Shown here: piece by piece, positions 51,721 to 62,493 of the stretch
How positions within the stretch are numbered: position 1 is the stretch's first letter
Layout of the letters: the number at the start of each line of letters is the position of its first letter
NCBI GenBank assembly: GCA_963383645.1
Contig: OY726567.1
Span: forward strand, 72,686,947 to 72,750,946
Direction: 5' to 3'
Length of the DNA stretch: 64,000 nt
Source: Muscardinus avellanarius
Lineage: Eukaryota; Chordata; Mammalia; Rodentia; Gliridae
The notes under the pieces: model-generated
The model's input: the letters and a program-made list of their open reading frames with translations, nothing else
Databases searched by the model: none
Told to the model about the DNA's origin: nothing
Program-made: the position numbers and the translations under genes

Positions 51721-52310
51721 AATAGGAACACAGATGCAAGAAACTGACCAAGTGTAAGGGAGCCCTGTCTGTTGCCTTTGCGACGCCGACTTGTTATCTG
51801 TGCACGGGAGATACCTAGCTGCTTTCTACCAAGAAGCAGAAACGTGGTAGAGTTCATTCCCCATTCTGTTTAACCCGAACTGCGCTCTAGGGTAGCATCT
51901 GTTTGCTTGCTATTCCCCTTGGACTTCAGAAGGAAGAATCGGGGCGGAGGAAGCCAAGCTACAAGAGCAGTGTGGTGCTGATGAGGAGCCCACTGAATTA
52001 TGGAGAAAACGGGAGTCGAAGGACTAGCGGATTCAGCCAAGGAGAACAGTGGAAACCAGTAATTTATCTTGGCTGCTGAGAATGCGGACCTCTTGGTGAG
52101 AAAGGCTCAGAACGGAGTGTCAGGGACGGCAAGGTAGGGAATATGGAGCCCACTTTTGATTTATGCCAGTGTCTGTAAGAGAGAGCCAGCCCAGGGCACT
52201 AGTCTAGTCCTGTCTGTGGCTTCCTAGAGCCACACAATAAGGCCCAACCTTTGTCTTTACCACCAGGAGTTAGGAGAGAACACTTCCTTATTAAAACCTG
52301 AGCCCTACTG
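51721..52310. other. Unique DNA
   Basis: Nothing recognised. Confidence 0.4.
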
Positions 52311-52312
52311 GG

Positions 52313-52525
52313 TGCTGTGGTGCACTCCTGTAACCCCAGCACTTGGGAGACTGAGACAGGAGAATTGCAGATTTGAGGCCAGCCTCGGCATTTTAGCAAG
52401 ACCCTCAGCAACCTAGTGAGATCCTGTTTCAAAATTAAAAAATAAGAAAGGGCTGGGGATGTAGCTCAAAGGTAGAATGCCCCAGGGTTCAAGCCCTAGT
52501 ACCACTCATTCACCCACCAACACAC
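52313..52525 (+). mobile_element. B1-dID SINE with CA tail
   Basis: tgggtgctgtggtgcactcc to ttcaagccctagtaccactc. Confidence 0.88.
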
Positions 52526-52547
52526 ACACACACACAAAACACTGAGC

Positions 52548-52745
52548 CACCAGGCATGGTGGTACATGCTTGTAATCCCAGTACTTGGGAGGCTGAGACA
52601 GGAAGATTGCAGATTTGAAGCCAGCCTCGGCAATTTAGTGGGGCCCTCAGCAACTTAGCAGCATCCTGTTTCAAAAGAAGAAATAGGCTGGGGTGTAGCT
52701 CAGAAGTACAGTGTCCCTGGGTTCTATCCCCTATACCAAAATAAC
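52548..52745 (+). mobile_element. B1-dID SINE
   Basis: gccaccaggcatggtggtac to gttctatcccctataccaaa. Confidence 0.88.
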
Positions 52746-52955
52746 AAAAAACAAAACAAAAACAAACCATAGCCACTTGTGCATCTATCAAATCTCAGAT
52801 CTGTGAAGGCACACCACCACAGGGATTAAAGGATAACAAAATACCACTAAAAGCTAAGGAGATAGAAAAAAAAAAAAAAGAAAAAAAAAACAGATCCCAA
52901 CCTTCCACAGCATGGAGACACCTCTGCAGGGCTCTCTGTAAGCCAAAGTCCTCAG
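52746..52955. other. Unique DNA with A runs
   Basis: A-rich runs at 52867-52890. Nothing else. Confidence 0.4.
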
Positions 52956-53600
52956 ACTTCCAATCTTGCTGGAATCACTACTAATTAATACCTTTCACTT
53001 CCCACGTAAAGGAAAACAATTTACAATTAAGTCAGGCAGCCCACGCATAATCACTCTCACACCTTCTAGGTATGTTTTGAAACGTGTTCTCACATTTCAT
53101 GATCCGTATATTTTACAAGATGGGCAAACTGCAGACAATTATGGCGATAATATGGCCGGGGTGTTTGGTTTTTATCTCTTCGCAGTAAATTGTGGTTGTT
53201 CAAGCCTTCTCAGTAATGGTTTCCATCGCTCTCGCGGTTTCTCCCCATCACCTGGCAATAAATACAACGTGAGTGTTGGTTTTTTTTGGGGGGGAAAAAA
53301 CGAAGAGTGTTAGTTTATTGTAATTATATTGCCGATTCAACAAGCGATATAATTTTTGGTAGGTATGATTCAATTAAATTAATTACACTAACATAGATAT
53401 TCTATGTTACACGCCTCTGAAAATGTAATATTAGGGATATTAACTCTATTGTGTATAATTTTTCTCTGTACAGGAGAAGAGTGCTATCTGGCTAATTGAG
53501 CAGGCAATTTTGCTTTTGAAAGATGCTATCAAAGGATGCAAGGATTTAATTCCAGATTTTTTTTTTATTAGAAGACAGTGCATTCCACAGGTAATCCTCA
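52956..53600. promoter_or_regulatory. Candidate conserved non-coding element(s)
   Basis: Two clean stretches: 53090-53275 (acaattatggcgataatatg, tctcgcggtttctccccatc) and 53330-53560 (AT-rich, caattaaattaattacacta, ggctaattgagcaggcaatt). They are separated by a T8G8A6 run at 53279-53299. Many TAATTA-type homeodomain cores; no coding frame. Inference. Confidence 0.45.
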
Positions 53601-54235
53601 GTTGAAGATCATGGGCGGCTGATGTGCTTCAGAGGTTCACGAGCAGCTGGCATGAGGATCAGAAATCACAGCCAGGTCTATGAGGACTCTTGGTCTGCAA
53701 AGGATGTCTTAGCATCTCAGACCCATTCGCTCGACTGGCGTGTCCCTTGGATATGTCCCTAGGCCAGAATCATTCCTGGACTTACAAAAAGAGGAAACTG
53801 GTAGGCTGTCTGTTGAGGTCGAAAAGGATTAAGACTTGAAGGTGACAGCTCTGTTAGGATAATCTCCCTAAAAACTCTCTAAACGGTGGAAGATAATATT
53901 CTTATACCTTTGACCTGTTGATTCTTTCCTGGGGGTGGTCTCAAAATGTGTTTCAAGAAAATAGGCAATCAGTGCATTGTAAAGATTTCTTCTGAAATTC
54001 TCGCCTCTGTAAAACTCAGCAAGAAAATATGGTAATGCACAGACCCTCCACAGTGACATGAGTGGCCTCCCATTAATTAGGTTAGGGAAATGCAGAACTA
54101 AATTGCCATTTGGGGAAAGTGAAATTAAATAGACTCATTTTTTCCTTACTGCCTCCTGAATTTTTAATTCCTTGAAAATGACCACTGCAAAAGACATCTT
54201 TTAAGGCCCTCTCATATATAAAAAGAAGAAATCTT
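53601..54235. other. Unique DNA
   Basis: Nothing recognised. 54060-54200 is AT-rich, possibly conserved. Confidence 0.4.
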
Positions 54236-54448
54236 TTTTTTTTTGGTACTAGGGGATAAACCCAGGGGCATTCTATCTCTAAGATATATATTTACTTATA
54301 TATATGAATATTTAATATATATATGAATATTATATATATATATTTTTTTTTTTTTTAAGTCTCACTAGGTTGCCGAAAGTCTCACTACTTGCTAAGGCTG
54401 TCCTCAAACCTGCAACCATCCTATCTCAACCTCCCCAAATCTGGGGTT
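54236..54448 (-). mobile_element. B1-dID SINE with AT-rich linker
   Basis: ggtactaggggataaaccca to caacctccccaaatctgggg. The linker is an ATATAT/GAATAT tract at 54285-54345. Confidence 0.85.
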
Positions 54449-54555
54449 TGACTTTTTCTCTAAAGCCCTTCCTTCTTCCTGGTCCCCTCTAACTGTCACA
54501 TGGAGTTCAAAGAGACAGCCAGCCACACCTTTGAATGACTATTTGTATGATAATA
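54449..54555. other. Unique DNA
   Basis: Nothing recognised. Confidence 0.35.
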
Positions 54556-54655
54556 ATGGCAACTAAACTCTGGTCATAACACTCCAAATTTTACAAAGTG
54601 GCTTTGCAAATATTAGCTCATTTGTTTATAAGCCCAAGATTCCTTGCACTAGGCA
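54556..54655 (-). mobile_element. MIR fragment
   Basis: tttacaaagtggctttgcaa and atattagctcatttgtttat match the MIR core side (strand tentative). Confidence 0.5.
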
Positions 54656-54707
54656 ATGACGCTGGAGGGTGGGTGGGGAGTATGTTTGGTTTGACTTAAT
54701 TTATGTG

Positions 54708-54850
54708 TAGGATGGGAATACTGGAGATTGAGCCCAGAGGCATTCTACCTCTGCGCTACACCTTTCCCAAACCTATTTTATTTTGAAACAGGGCCTTGCT
54801 AAATTTCTGAGAATGGCCTGAGACTGGCCTCCAACCTGCAATCCTCCTTG
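54708..54850 (-). mobile_element. B1-dID SINE, 5' end lost
   Basis: gaatactggagattgagccc to gcctccaacctgcaatcctcc. Confidence 0.82.
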
Positions 54851-55690
54851 CTTTCTCGACAAAAGGAAGGTGCCGTTGGGGTGTAGGAGGTGACAATTTC
54901 CTGCTTCTCTTGGGATGGCCCATTCTGAAATGTGATCTGGCCCCTGTCTCCTCTGGTCCTCATTACTGAGGGAGGAGCAGATTTCCACTGTGGAGCCTGC
55001 ACAGATGTTCTGTGACTCACGGGAATATCATATTTAGCATGTTTTCCCCAGTGAAATGTATTTATTTAGATGACACATAATGCTGTTTAAAAGCCAAGTC
55101 GGCTTTGCTCTTAAACTCAGCCTGATGGAAGAAAACAGAAGAGTGAAAAAGGCAGAATGTGCTCATTTGGGAGAGCCAGCTGGCCAGAGAGTCCTTTCGG
55201 GCCATTCATGCAAGGAGCTCTCCGTGGAAGTTGAAACAACAGGGAAATCGGCCTCTGGTACCCAACTCCAGGAAACAAGAAATAGGAAGTAGCCTTCAAA
55301 CCAGCTCATCCTGAGCATTTGTGGCTCACAAATATTGCCCCTGGGCATGGGGGGACCATTGATCGAACACAAAGCATTCTGGAGAGAAAAACACAGTCAT
55401 CTACCACTTGAGTTGATGGAGCATCTTGGGAATTGATAGCAGCATTATGGCTTTTTATCCTCTCTGTAGGTCATCCTCTGGAAGGTAACAAGGCCATTAG
55501 CCCTTGAACAAGCCAGATGGCCCGCTCAGCTGATAGCAGGCTTCCCCCTTGACCTCCCCCTCTCCCGATTCATCTATTAGTGGGCATGGCATGACCGGGC
55601 TTCACTGAGCTAGCACCCCAAATATAGGAAGAGAATGTGCTAATGAAATTAATATGTAAGAGACAAGCAACCTTCCCATGCTGTTATTAT
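54851..55690. other. Unique DNA, possibly conserved in part
   Basis: 55025-55110 (catatttagcatgttttccc, gtatttatttagatgacaca) has enhancer-like AT-rich text. Opposed frames at 55080-55372 lack domains. Confidence 0.4.
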
Positions 55691-55895
55691 TATTATTATT
55701 TTGTACTGGGGATTGAAGCCAGGGGAATTCTACCTCTGAGTTATACTCCCAGCATTTTATTTTTTATTTTGAAACAGGGTCTTGATAAATTGCTGAGAGC
55801 CTCACTATGTTGCTGAAGCTGGCTTTGAACCTGTGATCCTCCGGTCTCAGCTTCCCAAGTACTGGGATTACAGGTGTGTGCCACCACGCCTGGCT
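55683..55895 (-). mobile_element. B1-dID SINE with (ATT)n tail
   Basis: (ATT)n 55683-55700; gtactggggattgaagccag to ggtgtgtgccaccacgcctg. Two ttgctgag blocks. Confidence 0.92.
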
Positions 55896-56617
55896 TCCCA
55901 TGTTGTTTTTAATTTTCTTTTTGGAAATATTTAGACCTGGTGACTTTTGCCAAGGCAGCATGCTCAGAGGTAAACCCCAAGAATGTCCACTTTATGAGGG
56001 GTATCCTCGTGAGCTTGCTCTTATCTCATTTCCTCTCCCTCCTTTCTGCCACTTGCACAGTCTGAAGATCTTTCTGTTTTTCTGTCCTTTCATCTGCAAA
56101 TCCTGAGCTTTTTCTGCTTCCTCCAACCCCACCTCCTCCAATTCTTTAAAAGAACATTAAAACTAGAGCTGGCCCTAATCTTTCATGAATTTTGCCCTTT
56201 ACACCTCCCTACAGAAAAAAAAAAAAAGACTCTGTCTCTTTATTTTTGGCATCCGTTCCTTGCTTCTAATCCTTAGTTACCCCACTCTCATGCCACCACC
56301 AGACATCTAGAAGAATATGAATGTTTTCAAGAGAGAGAGAAGGAGCTCCATTAATTGGTAGCTGATTATGAATGACAAAAAGTAGCTCAGGGAAGGATGC
56401 ACCACAGAAAACAGCTTTTCCCTGCTTAGATTGCCTTTCAGTCTTTACAGGATTGGCCTCAGACACAGGCTGCCCTATCTTCCCTTCCCCACCCACTATC
56501 TTCCCTTTCCCACCCACTAGAAACCCAAGGTCCCACCTCCAGCTCTCAGCTTCCTACACAAAGTCAGGAAAACTGCTGTTGTTCTATCCTGGGGAGCAAG
56601 GAAGATCGACAGTTTTC
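55896..56617. other. Unique DNA
   Basis: Short A run at 56215-56226. No gene recognised. Confidence 0.4.
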
Positions 56618-57470
56618 TGTGGGTGTGGTGATGATGATAGTGGAGGTGATGATGGTGGTAGTGGTAACAATGATGTTAGTGGTGATGATGTTGGTGATAT
56701 GTTGGTGATGATGGTGGTAGTGATGATGTTGGTGATGATGATGTTGGTGATGATGGTGGTAGTGATGATGTTGGTGATGATAACACTGATGATGTGATGA
56801 TTATTATGATATTGGCTGATGATAATGAGGGTAGTGGTGGTTGTTATGTTGGTGTTGGTGATGTTGGTGGTGATGATGTTAGCAGTGATGATGAGGGCAG
56901 TAGTGGTGGTGATGAAGATGAAAATGATAGTAATGATGACAAGATGGAGATGGTGGTGATGATGGTGGTAGTGATGGTGGTGATGGTGATGATGTAATGA
57001 TATTGGCAATGATGATGATGGTGATGATGATGATGATAATGAAAGTATTGGTGGTGATGACAATGATGTTAGTGGCAGTGATAATGATGTTGGTGACAGT
57101 GATGATGATGATGATGGTGGTACTATAAGTGAGGATGAAGATAACAATGATGCCGATGGTGGTGATGATGATGGCAATGATGATGGTTGGTAGTGACAAT
57201 GATGGTAGTAGCGACAGAAATGAAGACAGTAATGATGAAAATGATGCTGATGGCGACAAGGTGGAGATGGTGGTGCTGCTAATGGCAGGGTTGATGGTGA
57301 TGAAGGTAGTGATGATGAAGAGGATGATGGAGATGGTAACAAGATGGTGGTGGTGATGATAGATGATGATGGTGGTGATGATGCTAGTGGCTATGATGAT
57401 AAAGGTGACGGTGATAGTAATAATGGTAGTGGCGATGACAATGGTAGAGGTAACAGCAATAGTTAACAGC
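56618..57470. repeat. GATGGT/GTGATGAT imperfect satellite array
   Basis: About 850 bases built from GAT, GGT, AGT and GTT triplets in drifting order, with local higher-order units of 27-42 bases (gatgttggtgatgatggtgg recurs). Long His/Ser-rich or Met/Val/Asp-rich frames (56584-57342 minus, 56794-56997 plus) only translate the triplets. Confidence 0.96.
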
Positions 57471-57865
57471 ACAAGACAATTCTTAGTGATTTGCATGTAT
57501 TAACTCATTCTATCCTCAGGTTAGCCTTATAAATCAAGGATTATTGTTATTATTATTATTAACTCAATTTTTTTTAAACAAGGGATTGAAACCAGGGACA
57601 TTCTGCCTCTGAGCCAACCCCCACCTCTCTCTCTCTTTTTTTTTAACAGTCTTGATAAGTTGCTGAAGGTCTTCTAAGTTGCTTAAGCTGGTTTTAAACC
57701 TGAAATCCTCCTGTCTCAACCTCCTGAGATTATAGATGTGTACCACCATGCCCAGAAGATCAATTCTATCTTACAGGTGAGGAAATCAAGGCACAAATAG
57801 TTGGTATGTTGCATAAGGTGAAGTAACTATAAAAGCAGGACTAGGGTTTAGACTCAGACAGTGTC
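57471..57865 (-). mobile_element. MIR, antisense, split by a SINE
   Basis: Left 57471-57545 (gcatgtattaactcattcta), right 57758-57865 (cttacaggtgaggaaatcaa, gcacaaatagttggtatgtt). The minus SINE at 57570-57757 separates them. Confidence 0.82.
57570..57757 (-). mobile_element. B1-dID SINE inside MIR
   Basis: caagggattgaaaccaggga to tgtgtaccaccatgcccaga. A CT/T tract in the linker. Confidence 0.87.
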
Positions 57866-58235
57866 ATCCCAGAGCTCCTGCTCTCAGCCAGTGCATACAG
57901 GTACAGGTGCCTGCAGTCATGGGGGTTGTAAATCTGTATGCAAATGAACTTGTATTACTTTTAAGCAGTGCTGTCATTGCTCATGTTAAATGACCCCTAC
58001 CAGCAGTAAGGATGGGCTGGAAGATGAGAGCAAGACTCCTGCTACACCATGCCTTTCCTTAAAAGGAATCTTACAGGGAAAAAAAACAAAAAGTTATCAG
58101 CAGATCTATTTGGGCAAAGCAGGTAAGGAGGCCTGGACTCCCCAAACACCTGCCACAGTGGACCCAGAGACTGTGTTACCAGAGACCCTAGGGCTCTGTA
58201 GAATTCAGTTGAAAGAGTCATTGGTCCCAGATGTA
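57866..58235. other. Unique DNA
   Basis: Nothing recognised. Confidence 0.4.
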
Positions 58236-58665
58236 GTAGATAATAGTGGTCATCATTTATTACCTCCCTACCATCTGCTAGGTGCTTTTCTTATCAGTTA
58301 GAACCCTCAAAAGTGTGTGTGTGTGCGTGTGTGTGTGTGTTTGCATGTGTGCATGTTACTAGGGATTGAATCCAGGAGTAATGCCCCCAGCCCTATTTTA
58401 TCTTGAACAGGGTCTCACTAAGTTGCTGAGGGCCTTGCTAAGTTGCTGAGGCTGGCCTTGAACTGTGATTTAGCCTCCCAGGCACTGGGATTACGGGTGT
58501 GCACCACTGCACTTGGCTCAAAAGTACCTTTGGAGCAAGGTATAATTATCCTCATTTTACAGGTGAGGGAACTGAGGCTCAGGCAAGCGTTGTCACCAGC
58601 TTGGGCTGGTGTAGTCTAAGCTGGTGGCAAATCTGGGATTTGAGCCAGTAAGTATGACTCAGAAA
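58236..58665 (-). mobile_element. MIR, antisense, split by a SINE
   Basis: Left 58236-58312 (catttattacctccctaccat), right 58520-58665 (ttatcctcattttacaggtg, gggaactgaggctcaggcaa). Separated by the SINE at 58313-58519. Confidence 0.85.
58313..58519 (-). mobile_element. B1-dID SINE with (GT)n tail, inside MIR
   Basis: GT 58313-58347; ctagggattgaatccaggag to ggtgtgcaccactgcacttgg. Part of the dID is deleted. Confidence 0.88.
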
Positions 58666-59562
58666 ATCTACTCTTTCCCAAAGAGACCAGCAGCTTGCTA
58701 TACATCACCCCCACGGAGATGAGAGCCACCGGTTTCCCTTTGTGTGCCCGCTGACTCACCCTCTTGGGCCTCTGAGGTCTCTAGGACAGTCATCAAGCAT
58801 GATTCCTCTGGACAGCACCTGCGTGGCCCCTGGTGGTCGCACACCCCATTCATTCCCTGCCCCCTAGGTTATTTTTCAGTCCACAAGCTTCTCTCCTTTA
58901 TTTTGCCTGCCGCCAGCTTGATCCAGATGGAGGCTGAAGGCTGACTCATCTGCGCTGTGATTCCCCAGCCCCACCAACGTTCTCTTCGGCTGGGGTCACA
59001 TCTGTGAGCTGCCATCCTCTCTGGCCCAGCGGCCATTTGCACCGACAGGCCCCACGCTCCTGCCAACCAGCTTTTCCTGCTCACCCCCAAGGTCCTGTAC
59101 CTCTCTCAGGTGGATGCCATCTGCTTGCAGTGATTTATCTGTGCTTTCTTCTTTCCAATCTGGCACAGAAGATCCTGGTATGGACCAGGGCATGATCTAG
59201 TACCTGTCTGCTGAAGAAAGCATTCAAATAGCTCCTGTAGACCAAGGCTGGACACCCATTCAGTTCATTAAATGTTTGCTTTTTATTCTTTCCCAGGGAA
59301 CTTTAATTAGTCGCATCATCTTTTCCAAAGATGGGGCAGCCACAGAGGGGGTGGACTGTGCTCTCCTGGTGAGGTACTGGCTGGGTGCTGTGATCCGGAA
59401 GCTGTGTTGTTTAGTGATGGAGAACATCTATAGACTGGCCTGCCCGGAAGCCCTGGTTCTGGCCCTTTCCTCCTGTAGAGCTCCTCTGGTCAGTGTCACT
59501 TTCCCTCCCCCACACTCCATCCGAGAGGCTCTTATGGGGATCACCAGCCACCCTGCACATCC
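58666..59562. other. Unique DNA
   Basis: GC-moderate text. Opposed frames at 58869-59195 and a plus frame from 59276 lack domains. No gene called. Confidence 0.4.
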
Positions 59563-59778
59563 CCGTGGTAGCTCAGAGGTAGAATGCCCCTGGGTTCCAT
59601 CTCCAGTACTGCAAAATTAAAAAAAAAAAAAGGCTGGGGGTGTAGCTTGGAGGTAGAATGCCCCTGGGTTCAATCCTTAGTATCACAATAAACAAATACA
59701 TAAATAAATAATAAATAGGGAGTTGGGGTATAGAGCTCAGAGTCAGAATGCCACTGGGTTAAATTTCCAGCACACACA
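59563..59778 (+). mobile_element. Three consecutive dID units without B1
   Basis: 59563-59612 (ccgtggtagctcagaggtag), 59630-59690 (aggctgggggtgtagcttgg) and 59718-59775 (gagttggggtatagagctca). Each ends in a ccccag-like box and an A- or CA-rich tail. Confidence 0.85.
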
Positions 59779-60276
59779 CACGTACTTTTGTCAGTTTTTC
59801 AAATACATATTCCAAAATATATATATTTCAAATATATATATTTAAATATATTTACATATATATGTATATTTTTCTTTAAGTGGTCCAAGCTATTTAAAAG
59901 CACTCTCATACCTGGACATCATCAAGTGTGGGCAGCTATCTTTTAAGATTAGACTCTCCTGCAACAACCCTACTTTGTGCCCATCGCTGTAGCTCCTGGG
60001 TGCTGGGACACCCCAGTGAGGGAGGCAGAGATTCCATGTCAGGGCTTCTGGAGCTAATGCTCCCTTGGGGACCAATGTGGAGCAGGAAATGTGCACCCTG
60101 ATGCCAGGCACAGAGGGTGCCCTGAGAACCAACAGTGAGGGGCTAGAGGGTGACAGTCTAGGCAGGGGCCATGGTGGTCCGGAGAGGCCCAAAGAGGTGG
60201 CCTTCCTCTGACCCTCCATGGGTTGGATTCTGTGATGTGTCGGGTACTTGACTTTTCAAAATGTTTCATCTACAGT
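59779..60276. other. AT-rich tract then unique DNA
   Basis: 59800-59875 is TATATAAA low-complexity. The rest is unique, nothing recognised. Confidence 0.4.
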
Positions 60277-60289
60277 GGGTTTTTTTCTT

Positions 60290-61090
60290 TTCTTTTTTTT
60301 TAAACAAAATTTTATTGAACATAAGTGGTATACATTTAAACTATATTTGGTGCCCTCTCCCCCCGCCCCCATTTTCCCTTCCCCCCTTCCACCAATGGTT
60401 GTCCAGGTTAACCATATCATATTCATAATTTTACACATATTCAGATGTAGACCCTCATTAATCAAGGTCAGCCTTCTTCCTCTCCTATCTTTCCATTCAA
60501 ACTTTGCTGGTATTTCCCCTCCATTATCTGGAGTTCCACTGGTATCCTCTGTGTTTCCTAGTTTGGGCATATTAGAGGAAACATATGTACCTTCTCCTTC
60601 TGTGCTTGGCTGATCTCACTTAACATAATGTTCTCCAGGGCTTTCCATCTTCTTGCAAATGATATAATTTTGTTCTTCTTTATGGCTGAATAGAATTCCT
60701 TTGTGTGTATTTCCCAGAGTTTTGCAATCCATTCATCTGTTGTTGGAGACCTGGGTTGGTTCCATATTTTGGCTATTACAAATTGTGCTGCTATGAACAT
60801 AGGTATGCATATGTTGCTGTATTTCTCTGAATTCAACCCCTTTGGAAAGATACCCAGGAGTGGTATAGCTGGATCATATGGTGGATCTATTCCCACCTTT
60901 CTTAGGAATTTCCACACAGATCTCCATAGTGGTTGAACTAGTTTGCATTCCCACCAACAGTGTAAAAGAGTTCCTCTTTCCCCACATCCTCGCCAGCATT
61001 TGTTGTTATTTGATTTCTTTATGCTTGCTACTTTGACTGGGGTTAGATGGAATCTCAGTGTAGTTTTGATTTGCATCTCCCTGATGGCCA
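60290..61090 (-). mobile_element. Young LINE-1, 5'-truncated, open ORF2 C-terminus
   Basis: 801 bases with exact 13-base target duplication gggtttttttctt at 60277-60289 and 61091-61103. The minus frame runs open from the truncation point to a stop at 60558. It shows [21 protein letters not shown] (the C-terminal Cys/His segment of ORF2), [11 protein letters not shown] and [13 protein letters not shown] 3' UTR with a C-rich (minus G-rich) block follows at 60358-60388. Reverse transcriptase and endonuclease domains are absent, so it cannot move on its own. Confidence 0.97.
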
Positions 61091-61176
61091 GGGTTTTTTT
61101 CTTATTCTAAACAAATTCCCACTTCCATTTCTGATTATATTAATAATCTCTTTTTTTCCTCAAAGAGGGCCTTTTG

Positions 61177-61840
61177 TGGTACTGGGGATGGAACCCAGGG
61201 GTCATTGTACCTCCGAGCTACACCCCTATCCCTATTTTTCTCCTCCTCCTCCTCCTCCTCCTCCTCCTCCTCCTCCTCCTCCTCCTCCTCCTCCTCCTCC
61301 TTCTTCTTCTTCTTCTTCTTCTTCTTCTTCTTCTTCTTCTTCTTTCTGTGGTACTGGGGTTCCTGGAAGCCCTTCTACCTCCGGGCTACACTCCCAGACC
61401 TATTTTTATTATTATTTTTGGTGGTACTGGGGTTCCTGGAAGCCCTTCTACCTCTGGGCTACACTCCCAGACCTATTTTATATTTTTGAAACAGGGTCTC
61501 TTACGCCAGCGAGGCTGGCTTCGAACCTGCGCGATCCTCCTGTCTCCACCTCCCAAGTGCGGGGATTGCAAGTGTGCGCCACCACAACCGGCTGGAAACA
61601 GGGTCTCTTAAGCCAGTGCAGCTGGCTTCGAACCTGCGGATCCTCCTGTCTCCACCTCCCAAGCACGGGGATTACAAGCATACGCCACCACGCCTGGTGC
61701 TTTTATTCTTTATTTTGAAACAGGGTCTCACTGAGTTGCGAAAGGCCTCGCTAAGTAGCCTAGGCTGTCCGCTAACTGTGATCCTCTGGTCTCCGCCTCC
61801 CAAATGCTGGGGTTACAAGTATGTACCACCACACCTGACT
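61177..61840 (-). mobile_element. Three-level nest of minus-strand SINEs
   Basis: Outer: dID 61177-61238, remainder 61692-61840. Middle short-body: dID 61346-61412, B1 61594-61691. Inner short-body: 61419-61593. Outer duplication aaagagggccttttg at 61162-61176 and aaagagggcccttttg at 61841-61856. Middle and inner dID text (gtactggggttcctggaagc) is nearly identical, so both are recent. Confidence 0.93.
61239..61344. repeat. (CTC)n(CTT)n triplet array
   Basis: About 20 CTC then 14 CTT units between the outer and middle SINE. It is the middle SINE's tail. Frames give poly-Ser, poly-Leu or poly-Pro/Phe runs. Confidence 0.98.
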
Positions 61841-61940
61841 AAAGAGGGCCCTTTTGACTGAATAAACCTCAATCACATAAGAATTAGGATCAACCTCTGC
61901 ATTGAGGTACTGCTGGCCCATTCTAAAATAAGAAAACTGA

Positions 61941-62100
61941 GTGCTTCAGAGGCTGAGACAGGAGGATCACAGGTTCGAGGCTAGCTTTAGCAACTTAGCA
62001 ACTGTTTTAAAATAAAAATAAAAGGGCTGGGAGTGTGGCTCAGAGGTAGACTGTCCCTGGGTTTAATCTCCAGTACCAAAATAAAATACAATAAAAATAA
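61941..62100 (+). mobile_element. B1-dID SINE, 5'-truncated
   Basis: gtgcttcagaggctgagaca to gtttaatctccagtaccaaa. Confidence 0.85.
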
Positions 62101-62133
62101 ATTGTGGTAAAATAGACAAAGCATTAGCTTGGT

Positions 62134-62310
62134 TGCTAGGTGGCACCCGCTTAAAATCCCAGCACTTGGGAGCCTGAGACAGGAGGATCAAAGGTTCAAG
62201 GCCAGATTCAGCAACTTAATGAGACCCTATTTAAAAATAAAAAATAAAAAGAGCTGGGGGTATGGCTCATAGGTGGAATGCCACTGGGTTCAATCCCTAG
62301 TAAGACAAAA
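62134..62310 (+). mobile_element. B1-dID SINE
   Basis: gttgctaggtggcacccgct to gttcaatccctagtaagac. Confidence 0.85.
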
Positions 62311-62409
62311 GGAAGGAAGGAAGGAAGGAAGGAAGGAGGGAGGGAGGGAGGGAGGGAGGGAAGGAAGACAGGCAGGCAGTAAAGAAGGGAAGGAGGGAGG
62401 GAGGTATGG

Positions 62410-62440
<31 letters not shown>
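62311..62440. repeat. (GGAA)n(GGGA)n(GA)n purine array, SINE tail
   Basis: GGAA 62311-62335, GGGA 62336-62362, mixed, GA 62415-62440. Confidence 0.96.
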
Positions 62441-62493
62441 CTAGAAAAAGAGGTAAGAAACAACCAAATACTCTATGAAAATCTTGATTGGAA

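Noticed and set aside
56584..57342. 252-codon His/Ser-rich minus frame
   Set aside because: It is the translation of the GATGGT-type array; the frame stays open because the units are triplets.
59630..59690. tRNA-like gene
   Set aside because: A- and B-box words are present, but the middle of the tRNA is missing and the unit ends in an A tail. It is a dID SINE unit.
61047..61718. Long plus frames with poly-Pro, poly-Ser and poly-Leu
   Set aside because: They cross the CTC/CTT array and antisense SINEs. No protein family.
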